A stretch of 54,169 bases of DNA from Pseudomonas fluorescens. GTDB taxonomy: Bacteria; Pseudomonadota; Gammaproteobacteria; Pseudomonadales; Pseudomonadaceae. The stretch is from NCBI RefSeq assembly GCF_902497875.1, contig NZ_CABVHY010000023.1, forward strand, positions 71,198 through 125,366, given 5' to 3'. Numbering within the stretch: position 1 is the stretch's first letter; each line of letters opens with the position of its first letter. The notes below the pieces were generated by a model that did not search any database, had not been told where the DNA came from, and saw only the letters and a program-made list of their open reading frames with translations. Positions 25,675-32,537 of this stretch are shown here, piece by piece. A program made the translations under genes and the position numbers.

Positions 25675-26892
25675 CTAGTCCGCTCTAAACCCCAACATTT
25701 TCGACACGATACCCGCCATGCTCTTGGTGTCCTTCGGTATCCATCTTCCGTAATGTTTCCTCACCATCGTTGTATCTGCATGCCCGAGCTGTCGGGCCAC
25801 CCACTCAACTGGGACATAACTCGACAGCATCTGGCTGGCAAATGTGTGGCGACACTGGTTGGCGCCTCTATGGCGGACTTCCGCCTTTTTGAGATGGGCG
25901 GTAAACCAGTTGCTCAATGTTTTTCCGCTCCAGAGCAATCCACTGGTGGAGCTGCGAAAAAGAAACCTGACTTTCATCTTCTTCGAGGAGATGTTGTCGC
26001 GCTGGATCACCGTGATCTCAACGGGGGGTGCTTCTTTGGCTGCGGCTACAATCCCCCTCATCAGTTCGAGCGCGGGATCTATCAGTTCGATGGCCCTCAC
26101 CCTGGAGCGTTCTTTGGGGACTTTGAATTCGCCGACTACCAGTGCCCGCCGGACGTGCACTAGGCCGGCATCAAGGTCGATATCTTCAACGGCAAGTGCG
26201 ATGACTTCGGATAGCGATAGTCCGGCCCAGCAATTGAACTCGATCATTCTGGCATCGGCGCGCCGGGCGGGATCTGCTCTGCCGATCAATTCGATCTCAG
26301 CGCGGCTGAACGGGTCAGCGTGTTCTAGGTCCGCATCCGATCCCACGTTGCTGATCCTGTCGAGCGGGTTAGCCTTCAGGATTCCGTCCCCGAAGGCGTC
26401 GGCCCAGACCCCGCGGACAACGGTGAAAATATCGTTCACTGTCTTGGGTGCTAAGCCTTGCTTGAGTAGTTGCGCTTGAAACAACTCAATGTCGCTTTTA
26501 CTGATGTCGACGATCCGGTACTTCCCGAACTTATTTGCAACGTGCACAGCTTTGCTCACGTAGTTGACTACTGTGCTCGATGCTTTAAGCGCTCGCTGGA
26601 CCTCTAGCCATCGGTCAATGCCTTCCTTTACGGTGCGCTTCGTCGATGCTCCGCCGGTGCCGCAGAACATTGCTGCACGTGGCGAGTTGGGGAAGTGGGC
26701 TGCGTAGTCGAAGCGGCTCTCCTTTATTTCAGCAAGGATCGTCCGGCGCTTGTTGTCGGCATACGCAATAGACGCTTTGTTGACCTTGACGATTCCGTCA
26801 AGAGGCTCCCTGCAGCGCTGCCCGTTAAAGATGAACCAGATCCGCAATTGCTTGCCGTTCATCTCGACGCCGGTCGGCATCTTGCCTGTCAT
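25675..26892 (-). CDS. int: Tyrosine-type site-specific integrase
   Basis: A 405-residue integrase. Residues 1-60 form an arm-binding domain, 85-175 a SAM-like core-binding domain, and 190-400 the catalytic domain. The nucleophile is Tyr381 in KHYGRWI, with LGH (His371) and Arg348 in NQCRHTFASQML. The position of the first catalytic Arg (usually GLR) reads GLSLSEVIAL, with Ser226, and the His of the HxxR motif is Asn345. These substitutions may be a family trait of some Pseudomonas phage integrases. It overlaps the excisionase gene by 4 bases and is the last gene of the leftward operon. Confidence 0.9.
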   Translation of the reverse strand: MTGKMPTGVEMNGKQLRIWFIFNGQRCREPLDGIVKVNKASIAYADNKRRTILAEIKESRFDYAAHFPNSPRAAMFCGTGGASTKRTVKEGIDRWLEVQRALKASSTVVNYVSKAVHVANKFGKYRIVDISKSDIELFQAQLLKQGLAPKTVNDIFTVVRGVWADAFGDGILKANPLDRISNVGSDADLEHADPFSRAEIELIGRADPARRADARMIEFNCWAGLSLSEVIALAVEDIDLDAGLVHVRRALVVGEFKVPKERSRVRAIELIDPALELMRGIVAAAKEAPPVEITVIQRDNISSKKMKVRFLFRSSTSGLLWSGKTLSNWFTAHLKKAEVRHRGANQCRHTFASQMLSSYVPVEWVARQLGHADTTMVRKHYGRWIPKDTKSMAGIVSKMLGFRAD

Positions 26893-27104
26893 GGCTTGCC
26901 TTCCATCCAGCGCTCAATCGCGGCACGGTTGTAAACGATGACGTTGGCCGGGTCCCAGCGCCATTGTTTGCCTTCCAGCCATAGGCCTTTGGCTCGGTAT
27001 TTGCGGACAGCCTCGGTGCTGAGTCCGAACACCGGGTACAGCAACTCCTGGCGGAACCAGGCACCTGGGGTGATTTGAAAATCGATCTTCTCTGCTGCTG
27101 CCAT
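26889..27104 (-). CDS. xis: Excisionase-like DNA-binding protein
   Basis: A 71-residue basic protein. The region PGAWFRQELLYPVFGLSTEAVRKYRAKGLWLEGKQWRWDP looks like the winged-helix excisionase family, where a MerR-like helix precedes a wing, ending IVYNRAAIERWMEG. It would bend attP/attL DNA and direct Int toward excision. Small size and ATGA overlap with int support the call. Confidence 0.8.
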   Translation of the reverse strand: MAAAEKIDFQITPGAWFRQELLYPVFGLSTEAVRKYRAKGLWLEGKQWRWDPANVIVYNRAAIERWMEGKP

Positions 27105-27157
27105 GATGGCTACCTTTGGGTGTGACTATTCAGGCGTCGCATATGACACGACACGTT

Positions 27158-27511
27158 TTAATCATTGCTGGACCGTGTCGCGACATGCCCCGTCGTTGCT
27201 CGAGCTGGAAAAGCCTCTCCCTCCCACTTTCCGGCCATGCCTCGAATGCCGCCATGCTGGTAGTGCGGCTTTCGCGGCTTGATTTCGAACAGAGTTGTGC
27301 AGGCTTTGAACAGCTCAGACTCGCCTACGATCGACTCAAGCGCTGTGCACTCGGTAGCATTGAGCTTTACCCAGCCTTCCTTTACACCGCTGTACTGGCT
27401 GGTTTTGCTCAAGGCGAAGCGTCTTCCACCGCCAGTGGAGGATCCGGTCGACACCTGGTTGACGTAAAAGGCCACGCCCTCAAAGCGCACCCGCAGGATT
27501 GTCTTAGCCAC
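27158..27511 (-). CDS. Hypothetical prophage protein
   Basis: A 117-residue protein of unknown family. It begins MAKTILRVRFEGVAFYVNQV and has a conserved-looking hydrophobic beta-rich N-terminal half and a basic tail (KPRKPHYQHGG). It overlaps the upstream gene by 8 bases and precedes xis by 53 bases. That gap holds CGACACG and CGTGTCG arms but no gene. No function can be assigned. Confidence 0.65.
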   Translation of the reverse strand: MAKTILRVRFEGVAFYVNQVSTGSSTGGGRRFALSKTSQYSGVKEGWVKLNATECTALESIVGESELFKACTTLFEIKPRKPHYQHGGIRGMAGKWEGEAFPARATTGHVATRSSND

Positions 27512-28562
27512 GGCGCACCCCCGATATCAGGTTGCGAGCGATGGCGATCAGTTGGCCATGCTCAATGCTGTCTGCGTAAGCTGCATAGTCAAGAACCTGT
27601 TGCGCTTCCTTGTCGTTCTGAGGCGGGATGACCGCAAGCAGGCCTTCCACGAACCATTCCCGGGCAATCGCTTCATGCATGCCGTCGCCCCATTCGCCAG
27701 CGGCATTACGCAGCCTGTATAGGTGCTGCCAGTAGGCGAGTTCGTGCAGACAGTCGGAAAGCGTGTGCGGCATAAGGTCGGCGCGCTTCCGGAATCGCTT
27801 GGATACCTCAGTCTTGTCGTTGTTGATGTAGTCTTTGAACCCCTTGCAACGCTTAAGGGCCTTTTCGCAGAACTGCTCAGCCGACGTGTCCTGCCAGATC
27901 GTGTCACCGCCGAACCGCGCTTCAGCTTCGACCTTGAGACGAAGCGTCTCGATTGAATTGGCGGCCAGGCTTTCTAGATCGCCAAACCCGAACGATGCGA
28001 ACGTAGCGAAAAAATGCCCCGGATTGGCCTCGCTGAGGTGATGGCTATACCGCTTCTCCAGGTCTTTCATTGGCGTGGTTATCTTCTTTGCCGCTTCCAT
28101 AGCCGCCGCGATTGGGCCGGGTTGACCGGTCCTGATTACTTCGCGAAGCCAGAGCACCGCGTCGACTTCTTTGTCGCCCGTGACAGACTGCTGTGACGGC
28201 AGCACCTGAACAGATGGCAGCGTCTCGGAGCTAGCCCGGATCGGTGGCAGAGTGAAGAGGGCGCGGTGGACTTCGTTGTCCTCGATCAACTCTGCCTCCG
28301 GGACAGAATAGAAGTAGTGCGGCTGGCCGCCGATATCGAGCGTGCAAGCGTTGTGGTCTGCAGACAGGCTGAACAGATAAGGGTGGCCCTGGAATTCATC
28401 TTCCATTGCTACGCGTGCCGCCTGCATTGCGTTAAGCATGAACCCTGGCTCTTTCATCGAGCACGCATGGAGATAGCCGTGGTATGCCTCAAGGCCTGCG
28501 GATAACACGGCTTCTTCCCTCTCTGCCCTGATAGTGATTTGAGGATCATTCGGCATCGTCAC
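27504..28562 (-). CDS. Hypothetical prophage protein, 352 residues
   Basis: A largely helical, acidic protein with no motif I recognise. Distinct parts: residues 1-90 with an aromatic stretch (GGQPHYFYSVPEAELIE), a Ser/Gln linker near 110-130, and a helical region from 135 to the end (LEKRYSHHLSEANPGHFF, FCEKALKRCKGFKDYINND). No signal peptide or membrane segment. It is translated with both neighbours (overlaps of 17 and 8 bases), so it belongs to the leftward operon. Confidence 0.7.
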   Translation of the reverse strand: MTMPNDPQITIRAEREEAVLSAGLEAYHGYLHACSMKEPGFMLNAMQAARVAMEDEFQGHPYLFSLSADHNACTLDIGGQPHYFYSVPEAELIEDNEVHRALFTLPPIRASSETLPSVQVLPSQQSVTGDKEVDAVLWLREVIRTGQPGPIAAAMEAAKKITTPMKDLEKRYSHHLSEANPGHFFATFASFGFGDLESLAANSIETLRLKVEAEARFGGDTIWQDTSAEQFCEKALKRCKGFKDYINNDKTEVSKRFRKRADLMPHTLSDCLHELAYWQHLYRLRNAAGEWGDGMHEAIAREWFVEGLLAVIPPQNDKEAQQVLDYAAYADSIEHGQLIAIARNLISGVRRG

Positions 28563-28749
28563 GCTCTCCCGACTCGGCCACGGCGCGCAGCTTCAGCGCG
28601 ACACCGCAGGCGTTGGCCAGTGAAGTGAGTTGCCCCACGGTGGTTTCGGGGTTCTGCAGGGCCTGGCCGAAACGGATCAGGCGATCCCCTAGCCTGCTCA
28701 GGTCATTCCCTATGTGAAGCCGTGTCCCAGCGTGTGTGTTTACGCTCAT
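28546..28749 (-). CDS. Small hypothetical prophage protein
   Basis: A 67-residue protein starting MSVNTHAGTRLHIGNDLSRL, overlapping the upstream gene by 4 bases (ATGA) and the downstream gene by 17. It has one amphipathic helix region (LSRLGDRLIRFGQAL) and an acidic tail. No family recognised. Confidence 0.6.
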   Translation of the reverse strand: MSVNTHAGTRLHIGNDLSRLGDRLIRFGQALQNPETTVGQLTSLANACGVALKLRAVAESGERDDAE

Positions 28750-29009
28750 AGCTGAAACCTCTCATCCTGTGGGAGCGGGGCAGGGGTGGTCGCTGGGGTT
28801 GGTTGGTCCTCGCTGGCGGCACTGGTTTGCTGGCGCTGGAGCTGGGCGTCGGGCAGACAGCTGATGCCGCCCTGATTGACGCCTACGTAATGCCAGCAGG
28901 TGACGCTGCGAGCATCGTCATGGATTACGCGCACGCCCCAGGGCAGGCTGTCGGCACTGGCGCTACCAGCCATAGTCAGCAGCAGGGCGATAGCGATCAT
29001 TGCTCGCAT
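28746..29009 (-). CDS. Small exported prophage protein
   Basis: An 87-residue protein. MRAMIAIALLLTMAGSASA is a strong signal peptide, so the mature 68 residues reach the periplasm. The mature part has two Cys residues (VTCWHYVG and ISCLPDA), possibly a disulfide, and a Pro/Thr-rich tail. Its start lies inside the 3' end of the CsrA-like gene. Exported products in an immunity-region operon can be superinfection-exclusion or lysogenic-conversion factors; that is inference. Confidence 0.65.
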   Translation of the reverse strand: MRAMIAIALLLTMAGSASADSLPWGVRVIHDDARSVTCWHYVGVNQGGISCLPDAQLQRQQTSAASEDQPTPATTPAPLPQDERFQL

Positions 29010-29446
29010 GGTTCGGCCTCCAGCTCACTCGAGTACGCTTTCATTGCCCGATCGATCTCGCTATCAAGGTCTTGCTCGATCAGCATGTTCTGGTGGCGAT
29101 CACGCGGCACCAAGTCCTGGCGGGGAGTGTCGAATGCGACGTCACGCAACCAGCGATACCGTCGAGCATCGGCGGCCATCCGGACATGATCGTCGATGCA
29201 GAACTCTGCCTCTTGGTTGACGTTTTCGCCTTCGCGGGCAATTTGGTTGACTTGATGCGTGTCACCCGGTCGCTCCTGGCGCGGGTTGGCCAGCTTGCGA
29301 GCACGGATCTCCGCGCGGTCGACAGAGACTTCCTTCGGCGCTTCAATGGCGAGACGGACCTGGCTACCGCTGACGTTGCTGATGGTGACGCTGATGTCGT
29401 TCCCGATCAGAATGGCCTCGCCTATGTTTCGACTGAGAATAAGCAC
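28997..29446 (-). CDS. CsrA/RsmA-family RNA-binding protein with C-terminal extension
   Basis: The gene starts at a GTG (29446) with AAAGGAG 8 bases upstream. The first 50 residues are a full CsrA domain: start MLILSRNIGEAILIGNDISV, then VRLAIEAPKEVSVDRAEI. The RNA-contact residues Leu4, Arg6 and Arg44 of CsrA are all retained. Host CsrA proteins have about 60 residues; this one has 149. The added part has a polar linker and a region MAADARRYRWLRDVAF followed by an acidic helical tail, reminiscent of small phage proteins with a RYRWLR motif. It could redirect host RsmA targets or bind phage mRNA. The longer frame upstream (TTG start) is not needed. Confidence 0.85.
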   Translation of the reverse strand: MLILSRNIGEAILIGNDISVTISNVSGSQVRLAIEAPKEVSVDRAEIRARKLANPRQERPGDTHQVNQIAREGENVNQEAEFCIDDHVRMAADARRYRWLRDVAFDTPRQDLVPRDRHQNMLIEQDLDSEIDRAMKAYSSELEAEPCEQ

Positions 29447-29527
29447 TGGTAAAACTCCTTTTTCAGGCAAGCCGATGGCCTGCCGCGTTGTTGGCTTTCG
29501 CAAAAATATGGGCTGGTTAGTTAGCGG

Positions 29528-29914
29528 TTACGCCGCCAATCGAATGTCGTCCATGCGACGGCCAGTCAGGCGCTGCTCCATCCGCCGCTCACCAACGCGT
29601 CTGTTCCGGATTCCTTGGTCGTCGCCGAGCACGGTATGTGCCGCAACTATGGCGATAAGGCCGATTGCAACCGGAGCAATGATCTGGCGCTTGAACGCCT
29701 CCATCACCAAACCCCGAACAGTTCGCACGCCAAGTTTGAAGCGAGCGTCGTCGAGTCGTTTAGAAACCGTGCCAGGGGCAACCCCCATCAACCGTGCGAT
29801 CTCTTTGCAGGTCAAGTCGGCGGCGGCCCAGAGCGTAGCTTCCAGTTCGCGAGGAGCCAGGCCTTGGCCTAGGTTGCCCTGCCAAGCACCAGCGGTGATG
29901 GTTGATGTTGTCAT
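29528..29914 (-). CDS. LuxR-type HTH protein with a membrane-like segment
   Basis: A 128-residue protein, the first gene after the PL-like promoter. Residues 18-70 match a LuxR/GerE helix-turn-helix: LAPRELEATLWAAADLTCKE, then IARLMGVAPGTVSKRLDDAR and FKLGVRTVRGLVMEAF. A hydrophobic stretch IIAPVAIGLIAIVAAHTVLG (about 76-95) follows, then a very basic tail. No receiver or autoinducer domain is present. A GGAG ribosome site lies 7 bases before the ATG. It may control lysogeny or host genes, perhaps anchored at the membrane. Confidence 0.75.
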   Translation of the reverse strand: MTTSTITAGAWQGNLGQGLAPRELEATLWAAADLTCKEIARLMGVAPGTVSKRLDDARFKLGVRTVRGLVMEAFKRQIIAPVAIGLIAIVAAHTVLGDDQGIRNRRVGERRMEQRLTGRRMDDIRLAA

Positions 29915-29937
29915 GGTTCAGCTCCGTGCTTTTGTTA

Positions 29938-29998
29938 ATAACATTTGTATGGGGCAATCATAACGTAGCTACCGAATCAGTCAATAACGAAAGTTATT
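29938..29998. promoter_or_regulatory. OL-like operator, three repressor half-palindromes
   Basis: ATAAC starts at 29938 (ATAAC-ATTT-GTAT), 29960 (ATAAC-GTAG-CTACC, weak right half) and 29984 (ATAAC-GAAA-GTTAT, complete). Spacings are 22 and 24 bases. Sites overlap the PL -35 and -10 elements. Confidence 0.75.
29957..29984 (-). promoter_or_regulatory. PL-like early leftward promoter
   Basis: On the minus strand TTGACT (29984-29979), 16 bases, TATGAT (29962-29957). It points at the LuxR-type gene 43 bases away and overlaps two operator sites. It has the same -35 and spacer as PR. Confidence 0.75.
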
Positions 29999-30056
29999 TA
30001 TTTTTCTCCTGGCGAAAAAAAACCGTCCTGAGACGGCTTCATGAACACACTTAGAT

Positions 30057-30746
30057 CTAAATTTTCCCGCCTCGCCAAAGCACTTGGCCGAGGATGTTGA
30101 TGGAGCTCAGAGCTTCGCCACTGAGCTTAAGCTCTGGATATCTGCCTTTGTCCGGATTATCAGAGGAGACGATCCATCCGCCGAATAGATCCGAAACTAG
30201 ACGCTTTATGATGATGTCATCACCCGGCGTCATGACTGCGAACAGCTTACCGTTTCGAGGCTCCAGTTGGCTCCTGTCAACAAGGAGCGCGTCCCCAGCT
30301 GACATTGTGGGCTCGTTCGAGTCGTCGGGAGCGTAGATTACCCGCAGATTACTAGCGTCCAACCCCTCGCGCTTCAGCCATGACTTTTTAAACGCAAGCC
30401 CCGCAGATACTTCAGATTCATCACCCGGCCCGTTCCTAGATGAAAAAGTAGCCGTCAGAAGGTCGATCACAGCATAAGGGTCGGCGGGAGGCCGCTGTAC
30501 AGAGATGGGCCCTTCGACCATAGGATTAGCACCGGTAAATAGCCACTCTGGCCTGACCCCGACCGCTTTCGCCACACTCACTAAGTGACGAGAGTTCTCA
30601 TTCCGCCCTGATTCTAGATGCTGAATGGAAACCTGGCTCAATCCCGCTCGTTCCGCGACTTGAGACTGGCTCAAGCCGAGCAGGAGCCGCGCGGCTCTTA
30701 ATCGCGTTCCGACAGTTTCGGATTTTTGTTGATCATCGTTATTCAT
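30057..30746 (-). CDS. CI-type prophage repressor (XRE plus S24 peptidase)
   Basis: A 229-residue LexA/CI-like repressor. The HTH is at residues 15-66 (LSQSQVAERAGLSQVSIQHL). The C-terminal S24 domain keeps the catalytic Ser143 in DDSNEPTMSAGD and Lys181 in DDIIIKRLV. A candidate Ala-Gly cleavage site is A115-G116 in VSAGLAF. Thus RecA-stimulated self-cleavage and SOS induction are expected. It lies between two triplet operator arrays and is transcribed leftward from the OR side. Confidence 0.93.
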   Translation of the reverse strand: MNNDDQQKSETVGTRLRAARLLLGLSQSQVAERAGLSQVSIQHLESGRNENSRHLVSVAKAVGVRPEWLFTGANPMVEGPISVQRPPADPYAVIDLLTATFSSRNGPGDESEVSAGLAFKKSWLKREGLDASNLRVIYAPDDSNEPTMSAGDALLVDRSQLEPRNGKLFAVMTPGDDIIIKRLVSDLFGGWIVSSDNPDKGRYPELKLSGEALSSINILGQVLWRGGKI

Positions 30747-30757
30747 AACGAAAGCCT

Positions 30758-30817
30758 ATAGCGGGTGTTATTGAGAGGCAAATAACATTTGTTTGACTAG
30801 TGGATAACATGAGTTAT
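30758..30817. promoter_or_regulatory. OR-like operator, three repressor sites
   Basis: Sites start at 30758 (ATAGC-GGGT-GTTAT), 30782 (ATAAC-ATTT-GTTT) and 30804 (ATAAC-ATGA-GTTAT). Spacings are 24 and 22 bases, the mirror of OL. An extra half-site ATAACGAAAG lies at 30745 over the cI start codon. Confidence 0.8.
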
Positions 30818-30820
30818 TAT
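30793..30820 (+). promoter_or_regulatory. PR-like early rightward promoter
   Basis: TTGACT (30793-30798), 16 bases, TATTAT (30815-30820). The second operator overlaps the -35 and the third covers the spacer and -10. The first rightward start codon is 31 bases downstream. Confidence 0.8.
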
Positions 30821-30850
30821 CTGCCGCATTCCCATATGAGGACGTGAGCG

Positions 30851-31162
30851 ATGAGCTGCGTTGAAACCCCACTCGAAGCGGCTGTGCGGATCGCTGGAAG
30901 CCAGGCCGAGCTTGCAAGGCGCTGCGACACGAGTCAGCCAAGAATTTGGCAATGTCTCAACCGCAACCGGATCGTTCCCGCTGATCTTGTTTTGCCAATT
31001 GAGCGGGCTACCGGAGTCTCGCGTCATCACTTGCGTCCGGACTTGTATCCCTCGTCTGAGCTGTCGCCCACCTTGGAGCGAACGATAACCGTGCAATTGA
31101 GCCGTAAACAGTCGTTCGATTCCGCTGTGAATCCATCCAGTATCCAAGGCGCAGCGTCATGA
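30851..31162 (+). CDS. YdaS-like HTH regulator (first PR gene)
   Basis: A 103-residue protein whose first 60 residues match the YdaS/Cro-like HTH family: EAAVRIAGSQAELARRCDTS then QPRIWQCLNRNRIVPADLVL and IERATGVSRHHLRPDLY. Such proteins occur at the cro position in many prophages, and YdaS is named as a putative antitoxin. No YdaT toxin partner is visible. It overlaps the next gene by 4 bases. Confidence 0.8.
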   Translation: MSCVETPLEAAVRIAGSQAELARRCDTSQPRIWQCLNRNRIVPADLVLPIERATGVSRHHLRPDLYPSSELSPTLERTITVQLSRKQSFDSAVNPSSIQGAAS

Positions 31163-31371
31163 CCGCCCATTCCGCAATCGAAGCTGGCCATATCAACATT
31201 ACCCTTGCTGAATTCATCGAGCAGAAAGGTCGCACGAATGCAGCCATCTTGATCGGCTGCACAGGACCGGCACTGTTAAAAGCGGTGATCGCAGGTCGGG
31301 CAATTTCAGTGGAGTTGGCGGAAGACGGAACCGTGAGGGCGACCGAAACAAAAGCTTTTCCCGCCCGTTAG
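31159..31371 (+). CDS. Lambda Cro-like protein
   Basis: A 70-residue protein. The segment ITLAEFIEQKGRTNAAILIG followed by CTGPALLKAVIAGRAISVEL and AEDGTVRATETKAFPAR follows the lambda Cro pattern (ITLKDYA...[20 protein letters not shown], then GRKIFLTINADGSV...VKPFPS). It would bind operator DNA as a dimer and oppose CI. Two Cro-like proteins in a row are unusual; one may act in the CII position. Confidence 0.75.
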   Translation: MTAHSAIEAGHINITLAEFIEQKGRTNAAILIGCTGPALLKAVIAGRAISVELAEDGTVRATETKAFPAR

Positions 31372-31585
31372 CGAGTGTGGGGAGGGGTGCGGATAAGTAC
31401 CGGATACCTGACGTATTCTTATGACACTGGCTGTAAATACAGCGGTTTAGAGATTTAACCGATGACTGTCACCGACAAAAAAGAGCAACAAAGCGCGGAC
31501 CCCCCATAGCGGTAGCCTTGCTCTACATCTGACTTTCTGAATCCCAGAAAGCAGAAAACCCGCTATGGAGGCGGGTTCTCAATCG

Positions 31586-31611
31586 GCACTTGCTTCAACA
31601 AGTGCTTTGTT
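31586..31611 (+). terminator. Weak hairpin before the small early genes
   Basis: GCACTTG-CTTCAA-CAAGTGC-TTTGTT could attenuate early transcription. The stretch 31372-31639 also has a hairpin AACCCGC-TATGGAG-GCGGGTT at 31557-31577 and a possible 15-codon frame at 31461, but no convincing gene. Confidence 0.4.
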
Positions 31612-31639
31612 ACTCATCGTCTTCTGGAAGGACGAAACA

Positions 31640-31954
31640 ATGTCGCACCCAAAAAATAGCACCAGTAAAGCCCTAGCGCAAGTAGCAGTCACCCAGCCTT
31701 TTGAGGTGGTTGACCATATGAAAGACGAATTTCTACAAGTTCGCCACGACGTCGCCGTAACTGACGCCCTGGAGCTAAGTTCGGCCCGGCTATCCGAAGT
31801 CCTGCTTTTCATTCGCGACCATACGGACGAAGAGTCCGGACTTAGAAATAGCGGAGTCCATCTGATCCAAGAGCATCTTGCCGGGGCTAAAGCTCTGCTT
31901 GATTCGTCGGTGAACGGGATCATCGCTGCTCAGCGAGCCGGAGGTGCCCAATGA
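31640..31954 (+). CDS. Small hypothetical protein (possibly DUF3077-like)
   Basis: A 104-residue protein. The ATG at 31640 follows GGAAGGA; the longer frame crosses hairpins. The region FLQVRHDVAVTDALELSSARLSEVLLFIRD and a C-terminal helix LIQEHLAGAKALLDSSV recall small Pseudomonas DUF3077-type proteins, but this is from pattern memory only. No known function. Confidence 0.6.
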   Translation: MSHPKNSTSKALAQVAVTQPFEVVDHMKDEFLQVRHDVAVTDALELSSARLSEVLLFIRDHTDEESGLRNSGVHLIQEHLAGAKALLDSSVNGIIAAQRAGGAQ

Positions 31955-32244
31955 CCACTCCAGCCCGCACCGCAGAGAAAATCGCAGCTGATGCAATAGC
32001 AACTCTTGGCTGCGTCCGTAACCAGCTGGAAATCTTTGGCGCTCAATTCCGAGCCATCAAGGACGCAGCTGTCGAGGATGCATCCTTGCTCGCCATTCTC
32101 GGTGCCACAAGCGCCTGCGACTGGGAAAATCATTTGGACGCTGAGGAGTCGCGGCTTCGCGAAGAGCTCGCCGAATTCGAAGCCGCGACACAAAACGCTG
32201 TATCCGAAATCGTGTCGCGTACTTCGACGGAGGGGCGGCCATGA
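31951..32244 (+). CDS. Small hypothetical prophage protein
   Basis: A 97-residue, mostly helical acidic protein (LREELAEFEAATQNAVSEIV at the end) starting in the ATGA overlap with the previous gene and overlapping the next by 4 bases. No family recognised. Overlaps and codon use support translation. Confidence 0.65.
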   Translation: MTTPARTAEKIAADAIATLGCVRNQLEIFGAQFRAIKDAAVEDASLLAILGATSACDWENHLDAEESRLREELAEFEAATQNAVSEIVSRTSTEGRP

Positions 32245-32537
32245 GTACTTCACTGTCACTCATCGACCTTGATGTTATTGAGGGTGAAGTCTTGTGCGAC
32301 GTGCTCGTCAGTCCCGAAGACATGGCTCGCACGAACGAAGCCCGCGCCGCCTTTAAAGAGCTTAGGTCGATCCTGCTCGCACAAGTCGTTCCAGCGCTCG
32401 GCGGCTTCGGCCATCCGCTCTCGACCGAGATCGAGCGCCATCTCGAGATGGTTACCTTTCGCAGCCACAACTTCCTGTGGCCACATCGTCACGCTGGCGC
32501 GGCACATGACGCGATTGATGCAGGAGGCTTCCAATGA
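32241..32537 (+). CDS. Small hypothetical prophage protein
   Basis: A 98-residue protein starting MSTSLSLIDLDVIEGEVLCD, with a helical middle (DMARTNEARAAFKELRSILL). Overlaps both neighbours by 4 bases. No family recognised. Confidence 0.65.
   Translation: MSTSLSLIDLDVIEGEVLCDVLVSPEDMARTNEARAAFKELRSILLAQVVPALGGFGHPLSTEIERHLEMVTFRSHNFLWPHRHAGAAHDAIDAGGFQ

Noticed and set aside
31431..31442. CTGTAAATACAG considered as a LexA (SOS) box
   Set aside because: LexA sites need CTGT-N8-ACAG (16 bp). This palindrome is only 12 bp long.
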